This document shows positions 33,922-44,494 of a stretch of 64,000 nt of DNA, one piece after another. The DNA comes from Streptomyces spinosisporus (GTDB lineage: Bacteria > Actinomycetota > Actinomycetes > Streptomycetales > Streptomycetaceae), in contig NZ_JALDAX010000010.1 in assembly GCF_022698145.1 (NCBI RefSeq), positions 248,001 to 312,000 on the forward strand, written 5' to 3'. The notes under the pieces were generated by a model. The model saw nothing but the letters and a program-made list of their open reading frames with translations, did not search any database and had not been told where the DNA came from. Every line of letters begins with the position of its first letter. Positions within the stretch are counted from its first letter, which is position 1. The translations under genes were made by a program, and so were the position numbers.

Positions 33922-34733
33922 ACGGAGCTAGCCGCGAAGCGCACGCAGCCGCGCGAGAGCGTCTGGAGGCGCTGACCGACTCCTCGTCGGTCGACGCCGG
34001 GCAGCTCGCCGAGCAGCTGGCCGCCGTCACCGAGTTCCTCGACCGCGAGGTCGCCCTGCGGCGCGTCCTGACCGACCCGGTGCAGTCCGGCGAGGCCAGG
34101 GCCGAGCTCGCGACCCGGCTGCTGACCGGCCACGTCGACGGCCCCGCCCTCGACCTGGTCACCGGCATGGTCCGGGCCCGCTGGTCGCGCTCGCGCGACC
34201 TCGTCGACTCGGTGGAGGAGCTCGCTGCCTCCGCCGACCTGACGAAGGCTCAGCAGGGCAACACGCTCGACGACGTCGAGGACGAGTTGTTCCGGTTCGG
34301 CCGGATCGTCCAGTCCAGTGCCGCACTGCGTGCCGCGCTGACCGACCGGGCGGCCTCGACCGAGGCCAAGAGCGAGCTGCTGCACAGCCTGCTCGGCGGC
34401 CGGGCCAACCCGGTCACGGAGCGCCTGGTCGTGCGCCTTGTGACTCGGCCGCGGGGACGTAGCCTGGAGGCAGGCCTCGAGGCCATGTCCAAGCTCGCCG
34501 CGGCGCGCAGGGACAGGGCGGTGGCCGTCGTCACCTCGGCGGTTCCGCTCACGGACGGACAGAAGCAGCGTCTCGGCGCTGCGCTGGCGAAGCTGTACGG
34601 ACGCCAGATGCATCTGAACCTGGACGTGGACCCCACGGTCCTCGGCGGGATCTCCGTACGGGTCGGCGAAGAGGTCATCGACGGCACGATCACGGAACGC
34701 CTCGCGGAGGCGTCCCGGCGGTTGGCCGGCTGA
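33918..34733 (+). CDS. atpH: ATP synthase subunit delta
   Basis: A 271-residue stalk subunit linking F1 to subunit b. The C-terminal segment VAVVTSAVPLTDGQKQRLGA and NLDVDPTVLGGISVRVGEEV is the OSCP/delta signature. It is longer than the roughly 180 residues of E. coli, because of an N-terminal extension usual in Actinobacteria. Confidence 0.96.
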   Translation: MNGASREAHAAARERLEALTDSSSVDAGQLAEQLAAVTEFLDREVALRRVLTDPVQSGEARAELATRLLTGHVDGPALDLVTGMVRARWSRSRDLVDSVEELAASADLTKAQQGNTLDDVEDELFRFGRIVQSSAALRAALTDRAASTEAKSELLHSLLGGRANPVTERLVVRLVTRPRGRSLEAGLEAMSKLAAARRDRAVAVVTSAVPLTDGQKQRLGAALAKLYGRQMHLNLDVDPTVLGGISVRVGEEVIDGTITERLAEASRRLAG

Positions 34734-34882
34734 CGGCCACCCGACCGACAAGAAGAACAGCGGCCCGGTTGGGTCGTGCAGAAATTGCAGAAGATTGCTG
34801 GGGGCCCGCGGCACAGCCGCTGAGGGAAACAGCCCCAGACCCCCAAAGACTTCGGGCCCAACAAGGAGAGCAGGGAACCCAG

Positions 34883-36475
34883 ATGGCGGAGCTCACGATC
34901 CGGCCGGAGGAGATCCGGGACGCGCTGGAGAACTTCGTCCAGTCGTACAAGCCGGACGCGGCCTCGCGCGAGGAGGTCGGTACGGTCACCCTTGCCGGCG
35001 ACGGCATCGCGAAGGTCGAGGGCCTTCCCTCGGCCATGGCCAACGAACTGCTGAAGTTCGAGGACGGCACCCTCGGTCTTGCGCTGAACCTGGAAGAGCG
35101 TGAGATCGGTGCGGTCGTCCTCGGTGAGTTCAGCGGCATCGAGGAGGGCCAGCCGGTGCAGCGCACCGGTGAGGTGCTCTCGGTCGCCGTGGGCGAGGGC
35201 TACCTCGGCCGCGTCGTCGACCCGCTCGGCAACCCGATCGACGGTCTCGGCGAGATCGAGACCAGCGGTCGCCGCGCCCTCGAGCTGCAGGCCCCCACGG
35301 TCATGCAGCGCAAGTCGGTGCACGAGCCGATGGAGACGGGCTACAAGGCCGTCGACGCGATGACCCCGATCGGCCGCGGCCAGCGTCAGCTGGTCATCGG
35401 TGACCGCCAGACCGGCAAGACCGCCCTGGCCGTCGACACGATCATCAACCAGCGCGACAACTGGCGTACCGGCGACCCGTCGAAGCAGGTCCGCTGCATC
35501 TACGTCGCCATCGGTCAGAAGGGCTCCACGATCGCCTCCGTGCGTGGCTCCCTCGAAGAGGCCGGCGCGCTGGAGTACACGACCATCGTCGCCGCCCCGG
35601 CGTCCGACCCGGCCGGCTTCAAGTACCTTGCGCCGTACACCGGTTCGGCCATCGGTCAGCAGTGGATGTACGAGGGCAAGCACGTCCTGATCATCTTCGA
35701 CGACCTGTCGAAGCAGGCCGACGCCTACCGCGCCGTGTCCCTGCTGCTGCGCCGCCCGCCGGGCCGTGAGGCCTACCCCGGTGACGTCTTCTACCTGCAC
35801 TCCCGTCTGCTGGAGCGCTGCGCGAAGCTCTCCGACGACATGGGCGCCGGCTCGATGACCGGTCTGCCGATCGTCGAGACCAAGGCCAACGACGTCTCGG
35901 CGTTCATCCCGACCAACGTCATCTCCATCACCGACGGCCAGTGCTTCCTGGAGTCCGACCTGTTCAACGCCGGCCAGCGCCCGGCCCTGAACGTCGGTAT
36001 CTCGGTCTCCCGAGTCGGTGGCTCCGCCCAGCACAAGGCGATCCGCCAGGTCTCCGGCCGACTCCGTGTCGACCTCGCCCAGTTCCGTGAGCTGGAGGCG
36101 TTCGCCGCCTTCGGTTCCGACCTGGACGCCGCCTCCAAGGCCCAGCTGGAGCGCGGTCAGCGCATGGTCGAGCTGCTCAAGCAGCCGCAGTACCAGCCGA
36201 TGGCCACCGAGGACCAGGTCATCTCCATCTGGGCCGGCACCACCGGCAAGATGGACGACGTCCCGGTCGGCGACATCCGCCGCTTCGAGAAGGAGCTCCT
36301 CGAGTACCTGCACCGCAAGGAGCAGGGCCTGATGACCTCCATCAAGGAGGGCGGCAAGATGTCGGACGACACCCTGCAGGCCATGGCCGACGCGGTCGCG
36401 GAGTTCAAGAAGCAGTTCGAGACCGCCGACGGGAAGCTGCTCGGCGAGGACGCTCCTGCCGCTGCCGCCAAGTGA
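34883..36475 (+). CDS. atpA: ATP synthase subunit alpha
   Basis: A 530-residue F1 subunit with the non-catalytic nucleotide site. Walker A is GDRQTGKTA; the arginine finger lies in NVGISVSRVGGSAQ. The ATG at 34883 follows AAGGAGAG and AGGGAA. The 149-base gap after atpH holds a GCGGC/GCCGC hairpin near 34809 and a wider GGGCCCG/CGGGCCC pair. Confidence 0.97.
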   Translation: MAELTIRPEEIRDALENFVQSYKPDAASREEVGTVTLAGDGIAKVEGLPSAMANELLKFEDGTLGLALNLEEREIGAVVLGEFSGIEEGQPVQRTGEVLSVAVGEGYLGRVVDPLGNPIDGLGEIETSGRRALELQAPTVMQRKSVHEPMETGYKAVDAMTPIGRGQRQLVIGDRQTGKTALAVDTIINQRDNWRTGDPSKQVRCIYVAIGQKGSTIASVRGSLEEAGALEYTTIVAAPASDPAGFKYLAPYTGSAIGQQWMYEGKHVLIIFDDLSKQADAYRAVSLLLRRPPGREAYPGDVFYLHSRLLERCAKLSDDMGAGSMTGLPIVETKANDVSAFIPTNVISITDGQCFLESDLFNAGQRPALNVGISVSRVGGSAQHKAIRQVSGRLRVDLAQFRELEAFAAFGSDLDAASKAQLERGQRMVELLKQPQYQPMATEDQVISIWAGTTGKMDDVPVGDIRRFEKELLEYLHRKEQGLMTSIKEGGKMSDDTLQAMADAVAEFKKQFETADGKLLGEDAPAAAAK

Positions 36476-36496
36476 CGTAAGGAAGGGACCTGACTC

Positions 36497-37438
36497 ATGG
36501 GAGCCCAGCTCCGGGTCTACAAGCGTCGCATCCGATCCGTCACCGCGACCAAGAAGATCACCAAGGCGATGGAGATGATCGCCGCCTCGCGCGTCGTCAA
36601 GGCGCAGCGCAAGGTGACCGCCTCCACGCCCTACGCGACCGAGCTCACCCGCGCGGTCACGGCCGTCGGTACGGGTTCGAACACCAAGCACCCGCTGACC
36701 ACGGAGGTGGAGTCGGCGAGCCGCGCCGCGGTGCTGCTCCTGACGAGCGACCGTGGCCTGGCCGGCGCCTTCAACTCCAACGCCATCAAGGCGGCGGAGC
36801 GCCTCACCGAGCGTCTCGAGGCCGAGGGCAAGCAGGTCGACACGTACATCGTCGGCCGCCGCGGCATCGCCCACTACAACTTCCGCGAGCGCGCGATCGC
36901 GCACACGTGGACCGGTTTCACGGACGAGCCCTCGTACGCGGACGCGAAGGAGATCGCGGGGCCGCTCATCGAGGCCATAGAGAAGGACACGGCGGAGGGC
37001 GGCGTGGACGAACTCCACATCGTCTACACCGAGTTCGTCTCGATGATGACGCAGACGGCGGTCGACGGCCGCCTGCTGCCGCTCCGCCTCGAGGACGTGT
37101 CCACCGAGTCGTCGGCGGCCACCGGCACGGAAGCGCCCGCCAAGGGCCAGCCCCGTCCGCTCTACGAGTTCGAACCGTCGGCGGAGGACGTCCTCGACGC
37201 CCTGCTGCCGCGCTACGTCGAGAGCCGTATCTACAACGCGCTGCTCCAGTCGGCTGCCTCCAAGCACGCCGCCACCCGCCGCGCGATGAAGTCGGCGACC
37301 GACAACGCGGGCGAGCTGATCAACACGCTCTCCCGCCTTGCCAACGCGGCCCGCCAGGCCGAAATCACCCAGGAAATCAGCGAGATCGTCGGTGGCGCCA
37401 GCGCCCTGGCCGACGCGACCGCGGGGAGTGACAAGTAA
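36497..37438 (+). CDS. atpG: ATP synthase subunit gamma
   Basis: A 313-residue central shaft. The N-terminal helix (RVYKRRIRSVTATKKITKAM) and C-terminal helix (RRAMKSATDNAGELINTLSR) form the coiled coil in the F1 core. It includes a Ser/Thr/Pro-rich insertion (about 205-220), common in actinobacterial gamma subunits. The stop overlaps the atpD start. Confidence 0.97.
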   Translation: MGAQLRVYKRRIRSVTATKKITKAMEMIAASRVVKAQRKVTASTPYATELTRAVTAVGTGSNTKHPLTTEVESASRAAVLLLTSDRGLAGAFNSNAIKAAERLTERLEAEGKQVDTYIVGRRGIAHYNFRERAIAHTWTGFTDEPSYADAKEIAGPLIEAIEKDTAEGGVDELHIVYTEFVSMMTQTAVDGRLLPLRLEDVSTESSAATGTEAPAKGQPRPLYEFEPSAEDVLDALLPRYVESRIYNALLQSAASKHAATRRAMKSATDNAGELINTLSRLANAARQAEITQEISEIVGGASALADATAGSDK

Positions 37439-38874
37439 TGACGACCACTGTTGAGACGGCCGTTGCCACGGGCCGCGTCGCCCGGGTCATCGGCCCGGTC
37501 GTCGACGTGGAGTTCCCCGTCGACGCGATGCCGGAGATCTACAACGCGCTGCACGTCGAGGTGGCCGACCCGGCCAACGCCGGCGAGAAGAAGACGCTGA
37601 CCCTGGAGGTCGCCCAGCACCTGGGTGACGGCCTGGTCCGCACCATCTCCATGCAGCCCACCGACGGTCTGGTCCGCCAGGCCACGGTGACCGACACCGG
37701 CTCGGGCATCAGCGTCCCGGTCGGCGACTTCACCAAGGGCAAGGTGTTCAACACCCTCGGTGAGGTGCTGAACGTCGACGAGTCCTACGACGGCGAGCGC
37801 TGGTCCATCCACCGCAAGGCCCCGGCGTTCGACCAGCTCGAGTCCAAGACCGAGATGTTCGAGACCGGTCTGAAGGTCGTCGACCTGCTGACCCCGTACG
37901 TCAAGGGCGGCAAGATCGGTCTGTTCGGTGGTGCCGGTGTCGGCAAGACCGTGCTGATCCAGGAAATGATCATGCGTGTCGCCAACCTCCACGAGGGCGT
38001 CTCCGTCTTCGCGGGCGTGGGCGAGCGCACCCGTGAGGGCAACGACCTCATCGCGGAGATGGAAGAGTCCGGCGTTCTGGACAAGACCGCGCTGGTCTTC
38101 GGTCAGATGGACGAGCCCCCGGGCACCCGTCTGCGCGTCGCGCTGGCCGGCCTGACCATGGCCGAGTACTTCCGTGACGTCCAGAAGCAGGACGTGCTGT
38201 TCTTCATCGACAACATCTTCCGCTTCACGCAGGCCGGTTCCGAGGTCTCCACGCTGCTCGGCCGTATGCCGTCCGCGGTGGGTTACCAGCCGAACCTGGC
38301 CGACGAGATGGGTCAGCTGCAGGAGCGCATCACCTCCACGCGTGGTCACTCGATCACCTCGATGCAGGCGATCTACGTCCCCGCGGACGACCTGACCGAC
38401 CCGGCCCCGGCCACCACCTTCGCCCACCTCGACGCGACGACGGTGCTCTCCCGTCCGATCTCCGAGAAGGGCATCTACCCGGCCGTGGACCCGCTGGACT
38501 CCACGTCCCGCATCCTGGACCCGCGCTACATCGCGCAGGACCACTACGACGCCGCCATGCGCGTCAAGACGATCCTGCAGAAGTACAAGGACCTCCAGGA
38601 CATCATCGCGATCCTCGGTATCGACGAACTGGGCGAGGAGGACAAGCTCGTCGTCCACCGTGCCCGTCGTGTGGAGCGCTTCCTGTCCCAGAACACCCAC
38701 GCCGCCAAGCAGTTCACCGGCGTCGACGGGTCGGACGTCCCGCTGGACGAGTCGATCGCCGCGTTCAACGCGATCTGCGACGGCGACTACGACCACTTCC
38801 CCGAGCAGGCGTTCTTCATGTGCGGTGGCCTGGAGGACCTCAAGGCCAACGCCAAGGAGCTGGGCGTCTCCTGA
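37438..38874 (+). CDS. atpD: ATP synthase subunit beta
   Basis: The 478-residue catalytic F1 subunit. Walker A GGAGVGKTVLI, the catalytic glutamate in GVGERTREGNDL, the DELSEED-like IDELGEEDKL, and ALVFGQMDEPPGTR are all visible. The ATG overlaps the atpG stop (TAATG). Confidence 0.98.
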   Translation: MTTTVETAVATGRVARVIGPVVDVEFPVDAMPEIYNALHVEVADPANAGEKKTLTLEVAQHLGDGLVRTISMQPTDGLVRQATVTDTGSGISVPVGDFTKGKVFNTLGEVLNVDESYDGERWSIHRKAPAFDQLESKTEMFETGLKVVDLLTPYVKGGKIGLFGGAGVGKTVLIQEMIMRVANLHEGVSVFAGVGERTREGNDLIAEMEESGVLDKTALVFGQMDEPPGTRLRVALAGLTMAEYFRDVQKQDVLFFIDNIFRFTQAGSEVSTLLGRMPSAVGYQPNLADEMGQLQERITSTRGHSITSMQAIYVPADDLTDPAPATTFAHLDATTVLSRPISEKGIYPAVDPLDSTSRILDPRYIAQDHYDAAMRVKTILQKYKDLQDIIAILGIDELGEEDKLVVHRARRVERFLSQNTHAAKQFTGVDGSDVPLDESIAAFNAICDGDYDHFPEQAFFMCGGLEDLKANAKELGVS

Positions 38875-38890
38875 GCCGCAGGCTCACTGG

Positions 38891-38915
38891 AGGGGGCGGG
38901 CGCGTCCCGCCCCCT
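38891..38915 (+). terminator. Hairpin between atpD and atpC (partial terminator)
   Basis: AGGGGGCGGG pairs perfectly with CCCGCCCCCT across a five-base loop, followed by CTGTC. It sits inside the operon, so it probably lowers or stabilises rather than ends transcription. Confidence 0.75.
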
Positions 38916-38943
38916 CTGTCACGCCCACTAGACTTGTAACCGA

Positions 38944-38965
38944 CACCCGGCGAAACCGCCGGGTG
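38944..38965 (+). promoter_or_regulatory. Second hairpin in front of atpC
   Basis: CACCCGGC pairs with GCCGGGTG around GAAACC, 19 bases before the atpC start, close to its ribosome-binding site GAGGAG. It could affect atpC translation. Confidence 0.55.
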
Positions 38966-38984
38966 GTGACCAGAGGAGCCACCC

Positions 38985-39359
38985 TTGGCTGCTGAGCTGC
39001 ACGTCGAGCTGGTCGCTGCCGACCGCCAGGTCTGGTCCGGTGAGGCCCGTCTGGTCGTCGCTCGCACCGCGTCCGGCGACATCGGAGTCATGCCCGGTCA
39101 CCAGCCGCTGCTCAGCGTGCTGGAGTCGGGCCCTGTGACCATCCGTACGAGTGATGGTGGAACGGTCGTTGCCGCGGTGCACGGCGGTTTCATCTCGTTC
39201 GCGGACAACAAGCTGTCGCTGCTGGCGGAGGTCGCCGAGCTCGCGGACGAGATCGATGTCCAGCGTGCCGAGCGGGCGCTCGACCGCGCGAAGTCGGATG
39301 CCGACGCCTCCGCCGAGCGTCGCGCGGACGTCCGACTGCGGGCGGCGACGGCGCGCTGA
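38985..39359 (+). CDS. atpC: ATP synthase subunit epsilon
   Basis: A 124-residue subunit with an N-terminal beta sandwich (LHVELVAADRQVWSGEAR, GDIGVMPGHQPLL) and a short helical C-terminus. It is coupled to rotation and inhibits ATP hydrolysis. TTG start behind GAGGAG. TTG and the hairpins upstream may set its lower expression relative to the other subunits. Confidence 0.96.
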   Translation: MAAELHVELVAADRQVWSGEARLVVARTASGDIGVMPGHQPLLSVLESGPVTIRTSDGGTVVAAVHGGFISFADNKLSLLAEVAELADEIDVQRAERALDRAKSDADASAERRADVRLRAATAR

Positions 39360-39384
39360 TACCGCTGCAGGTGTGAACACATCA

Positions 39385-39431
39385 CTCAGCCGCGGCCGGC
39401 CCGGAGCAATCCGGTGCCGGCCGCGGCTGAG
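39385..39431 (+). terminator. Terminator of the atp operon
   Basis: CTCAGCCGCGGCCGGC (39385-39400) pairs perfectly over 16 bp with GCCGGCCGCGGCTGAG (39416-39431). No T-tract. Confidence 0.88.
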
Positions 39432-39512
39432 GCAGATGTAGGTGTCTTTTCCGTTTCATTACCTAGTGTCGAACGTAGTTCCACTACCTGGGAGACGAGG
39501 AGGTCGGTGTCG

Positions 39513-39959
39513 ATGGTCCTCGCTCTGACTGTGTGCGGAATCGTCGTGGCCCTGGTGGTGCTGGGGCTGTTCGTCTTCGGCCTGCGCCGCAGACTCATCC
39601 AGCGCTCCGGCGGCACCTTCGACTGTTCGCTGCGCTGGGACGTCCCGGAGAAGCCCGACACCAGCGGAAAAGGCTGGAGTTACGGCGTCGCCCGCTACAA
39701 CGGCGACCGCATCGAGTGGTACCGCGTCTTCTCCTACGCCTACCGCCCGCGCCGCACCCTGGAGCGCGCCGCCATCGAGGTCGTCGGCCGCCGTCTGCCG
39801 GAGGGCGAGGAGGAGCTGGCGCTGCTCTCCGACTCCGTCGTCCTGACCTGTCTGCACCGGGGCACGCGCCTCGAACTCGCCATGAGCGACGACGCGCTGA
39901 CCGGTTTTCTCGCGTGGCTCGAAGCAGCCCCGCCCGGTCAGCGCGTCAACGTCGCCTGA
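39513..39959 (+). CDS. DUF2550 family membrane-anchored protein
   Basis: A 148-residue protein with an N-terminal membrane helix (ALTVCGIVVALVVLGLFVFG), a basic RRRLIQR junction and a cytosolic domain (GGTFDCSLRWDVP, GWSYGVARYNGDRIEWYRV). This is the actinobacterial DUF2550 family, always found just after atpC. Function unknown. The ATG has AGGAGG nine bases upstream. Confidence 0.88.
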   Translation: MVLALTVCGIVVALVVLGLFVFGLRRRLIQRSGGTFDCSLRWDVPEKPDTSGKGWSYGVARYNGDRIEWYRVFSYAYRPRRTLERAAIEVVGRRLPEGEEELALLSDSVVLTCLHRGTRLELAMSDDALTGFLAWLEAAPPGQRVNVA

Positions 39960-39973
39960 GAGCCGTAACTCCC

Positions 39974-41800
<1,827 letters not shown>

Positions 41801-41863
41801 ACTGCGCCTCCCTCGTGTAAGGGGATGAGGGCGCAACTGAGCCTTCGCGCCCACGGTGCCGCG

Positions 41864-41906
41864 AGAATAGAAAGGTCTGGACCACCGGTCAATAGGTCTG
41901 TACCAA
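41864..41906 (-). promoter_or_regulatory. Chitinase promoter with two DasR-like direct repeats
   Basis: On the minus strand -35 TTGACC (41887-41892) and -10 TATTCT (41864-41869) are 17 bases apart. GTGGTCCAGACCT (41873-41885) fills the spacer and TTGGTACAGACCT (41894-41906) lies 21 bp upstream, two helical turns apart. Both resemble the DasR site TGGTCTAGACCA and the direct repeats of Streptomyces chi promoters, predicting GlcNAc/chitin induction. Confidence 0.85.
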
Positions 41907-41923
41907 TTGACGGATGTATCGCG

Positions 41924-42574
41924 TCAGATCCCCAATTCCTGGGCCAGCACCGCCGCTTGCACCCGGCTGCGCAGCTCCAATTTGCCGAGCAGCCGACTGA
42001 CGTGCGTCTTCACCGTGGCCTCCGCCATCTCCAGGCGTACCGCGATGTCGGCGTTGGACATCCCCTCGCCCAGGCAGGACAGCACCTCGCGCTCGCGCCG
42101 GGTGAGCGACTCCAGTACGGCGGGATCGGCGGCCGGCTTCCGCGCCGGCCGGGCGGCGAACTCGGCGATGAGGCGTCGGGTGACGGCCGGGGCGATAAGG
42201 CCCTCGCCGCGCGCGACCGTACGGACCGCCGCCAGCAGGTCCTTCGCGTCGGTGTTCTTGAGCAGAAAGCCCGCGGCCCCCGCGCGCAACGCCCCGAACA
42301 CATACTCGTCGAGGTCGAAGGTGGTCAGCACGAGAACGTCCGCGAGGCGCTCCTCGACGACCTTCCGGGTCGCCGACACCCCGTCCAGACGCGGCATCTG
42401 AATATCCATCAGGACCAGGTCGGGGCGCAGCTCCCGGGCAAGCGCCACCGCCTGCTCGCCGTCCCCCGCCTCGCCGACCACCTCGATGTCGGGTGCGCTG
42501 CGCAGGATCAGGACGAGTCCCGCGCGGACGGCGGACTGGTCCTCGGCGACCAGCACCCTGACGACACGGCTCAT
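41924..42574 (-). CDS. NarL/LuxR-type response regulator
   Basis: A 216-residue regulator. The receiver (1-120) has the acidic pair in AEDQSA and phosphoacceptor Asp57 in VLMDIQMPRLDG; the DNA-binding LuxR helix-turn-helix is at the end (ESLTRREREVLSCLGEGMSN, ATVKTHVSRLLGKLEL). It pairs with the sensor kinase overlapping its start (ATGA). Targets unknown. It lies between the kinase and the chitinase promoter, in the same direction as chitinase. Confidence 0.95.
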   Translation of the reverse strand: MSRVVRVLVAEDQSAVRAGLVLILRSAPDIEVVGEAGDGEQAVALARELRPDLVLMDIQMPRLDGVSATRKVVEERLADVLVLTTFDLDEYVFGALRAGAAGFLLKNTDAKDLLAAVRTVARGEGLIAPAVTRRLIAEFAARPARKPAADPAVLESLTRREREVLSCLGEGMSNADIAVRLEMAEATVKTHVSRLLGKLELRSRVQAAVLAQELGI

Positions 42575-43743
42575 TCCAGGTCTCCTTCGGTCACGGGAAG
42601 CGTGGCGTGCACGGCCCACAGGGAGCCCTCGGGGCCCGCCTCGAACGTGCCGCCCAGCAGCGCGGCCCGCTCCCGCATCCCGGTCAGACCGGCCCCGGAA
42701 CCGGGGGCGCGCGGACCGTCCCGGTGGCCGTACGGGCTGGTCACACGGACGTCGAGCACATCGTCCCGCTGGGCGAGGGCCACCGTGACGGGTCCGGGGC
42801 AGGCGTGCTTGAGGGCGTTGGTCAGCGACTCCTGGACGATGCGGTAGGCGGCGAGTTCGACCGGCGCGGGGACCTCGCCGTGCTCGGCGTCGAGCGTGAT
42901 GTCCAGGCCGTTGGCGCGGGCGCCGTCGACGAGGGCGGCGAGCCCGTCGAGGGTGGGGGCGGCGGCCGGTTCCGCGGCGGCGCCGGCGTCGCGCAGGAGG
43001 CCGATGAGCCGGCGCATCTCGGCGAGTCCCGCCACGCTGTTCTCCCGGATCACGGTCAGCGCCTGCCGGGCGGTGGCCGGTTCGTCGATCGACAGCGCGG
43101 CCGTGGAGTGGATCGCGATCGCCGAGAGGTGGTTGGCGACCATGTCGTGCAACTCCCGTGCCATCCGCGCCCGTTCCGCGGTGACGGCCTGCGTGCGGTC
43201 CATCTCCGCGAGCAGCGCGGTCTGTTCGGCGCGCAGCCGGGCGGCCTCGGCGGCGTCGCGGTGGTCGCGGACGATCCAGCCGGTCGCCGCGGGCGCGAAG
43301 GAGACCAGGCCGATCAGGACACCGATCAGCAGGGCCTCGGGCTCGCGCCACACCGCGAACGGCACCAGGGCGCCCGCCACCGTGAGCAGCCCGGTGATCC
43401 GGGGGATGCGGCGGGCCGAGGCGGGCGGGCCGTACAGGACGGCGGCGTAGACGAGGTCGGTGAACATCAGGACCGTGGCGATGTTCCCCTGGGTCGTCTG
43501 GTCCGCGACGATCGCGGCCGTGCCGGTCAGCAGGGCCGTGCGCGGGGCGGTCCGGCGCAGCAGCTCGCACCCGGCCGTGACCGTCAGCGGCACCAGGACC
43601 GGCCAGAAGCCCTCGAAGAGGGTGACCGGATCGCCGGACGACCGTGTGTGCAGGCCGGCGGCCATCAGCAGCAGACCGCCGAGCAGACCGCCGACGGCGA
43701 CGTACACGTCGAACCGGTGCGGGCGGGGAAGTCGCAGGGCCAT
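42571..43743 (-). CDS. NarL-type sensor histidine kinase
   Basis: A 390-residue kinase. Four to five membrane helices cover about 10-160; then a HisKA_3 dimerisation segment with the phosphorylated His in RMARELHDMVANHLSAI, and an ATPase domain (ESLTNALKHACPGPVTV, GAGLTGMRERAALLGG). Length and layout are typical of the actinobacterial kinases that partner NarL regulators. ATG at 43743 after GGAG; the frame is open to 43917 without a good start. Confidence 0.93.
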   Translation of the reverse strand: MALRLPRPHRFDVYVAVGGLLGGLLLMAAGLHTRSSGDPVTLFEGFWPVLVPLTVTAGCELLRRTAPRTALLTGTAAIVADQTTQGNIATVLMFTDLVYAAVLYGPPASARRIPRITGLLTVAGALVPFAVWREPEALLIGVLIGLVSFAPAATGWIVRDHRDAAEAARLRAEQTALLAEMDRTQAVTAERARMARELHDMVANHLSAIAIHSTAALSIDEPATARQALTVIRENSVAGLAEMRRLIGLLRDAGAAAEPAAAPTLDGLAALVDGARANGLDITLDAEHGEVPAPVELAAYRIVQESLTNALKHACPGPVTVALAQRDDVLDVRVTSPYGHRDGPRAPGSGAGLTGMRERAALLGGTFEAGPEGSLWAVHATLPVTEGDLE

Positions 43744-43904
43744 GACTCCATCCAACACGGCACGGGCGCCCGGCGCCTGATCCCCGGGAAGGGTCCCCAG
43801 CTGCATCTTTCGATGTACCGCGACTTCGTCACCGGTGACGACGTATCGCCCGCGCGCCGCCGCGAGCCTGGAGACATGACCGCAATTCCGGTGAGGAGCG
43901 AACC

Positions 43905-44483
43905 GTGATCGTCGCACTGATCATCGCCTGCGAGGTCGGCTTCTGGGTCCTGCTCGCGGCCGGCCTTGCCGTGCGCTACCTGCTGGAACGACGCCGTACG
44001 AGCGTGGTCCTGCTGCTGTGCGAGCCGGTCCTCGAACTCGTGCTGTTCGTGGTGACGGCCGTGGACCTGAGGAACGGCGCGGAACCGAGCTGGGAACACG
44101 GCCTCGCCGCCCTCTACATCGGCTTCACCGTCGCCTACGGCCACTACACGATCACCTGGCTGGACGGCCACGCCGCCCACCGTCTCGCGGGCGCCCCGCG
44201 TCCGCCCCGGCCCCCGCGCTACGGCCTGGCCCGCGCCCGGCACGAGGGCCGGCTGTGGCTGCGCACCCTCCTCGCCGCCGCGGTCGCCTGCGCCCTGCTG
44301 CAGGCCGCCATCTGGTACGTCGGCGAGGGCGACACCTCCTCGCTGCGCATGTTCCAGTGGGTGGCGCTCCGGGCCCTGGGCATCCACGGGCTGATCGCGC
44401 TGACGTATCTGATCTGGCCCAAGAAGGCCCCGGCCGACGCTGCCGCACGCTCCAAGGAGGGCCGTACCCTGACCGGACGATGA
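43905..44483 (+). CDS. Hypothetical membrane protein
   Basis: A 192-residue protein with about five membrane helices (VALIIACEVGFWVLLAAGLAV, TSVVLLLCEPVLELVLFVVTA, GLAALYIGFTVAYGHYTI, LLAAAVACALLQAAIWYV, ALGIHGLIALTYLIWP). GTG start behind GAGGAG. It resembles integral membrane proteins of unknown function in Streptomyces. It is 11 bases before the OmpR-type regulator and probably co-transcribed with it. Confidence 0.8.
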   Translation: MIVALIIACEVGFWVLLAAGLAVRYLLERRRTSVVLLLCEPVLELVLFVVTAVDLRNGAEPSWEHGLAALYIGFTVAYGHYTITWLDGHAAHRLAGAPRPPRPPRYGLARARHEGRLWLRTLLAAAVACALLQAAIWYVGEGDTSSLRMFQWVALRALGIHGLIALTYLIWPKKAPADAAARSKEGRTLTGR

Positions 44484-44494
44484 GGGAGGGGTGC

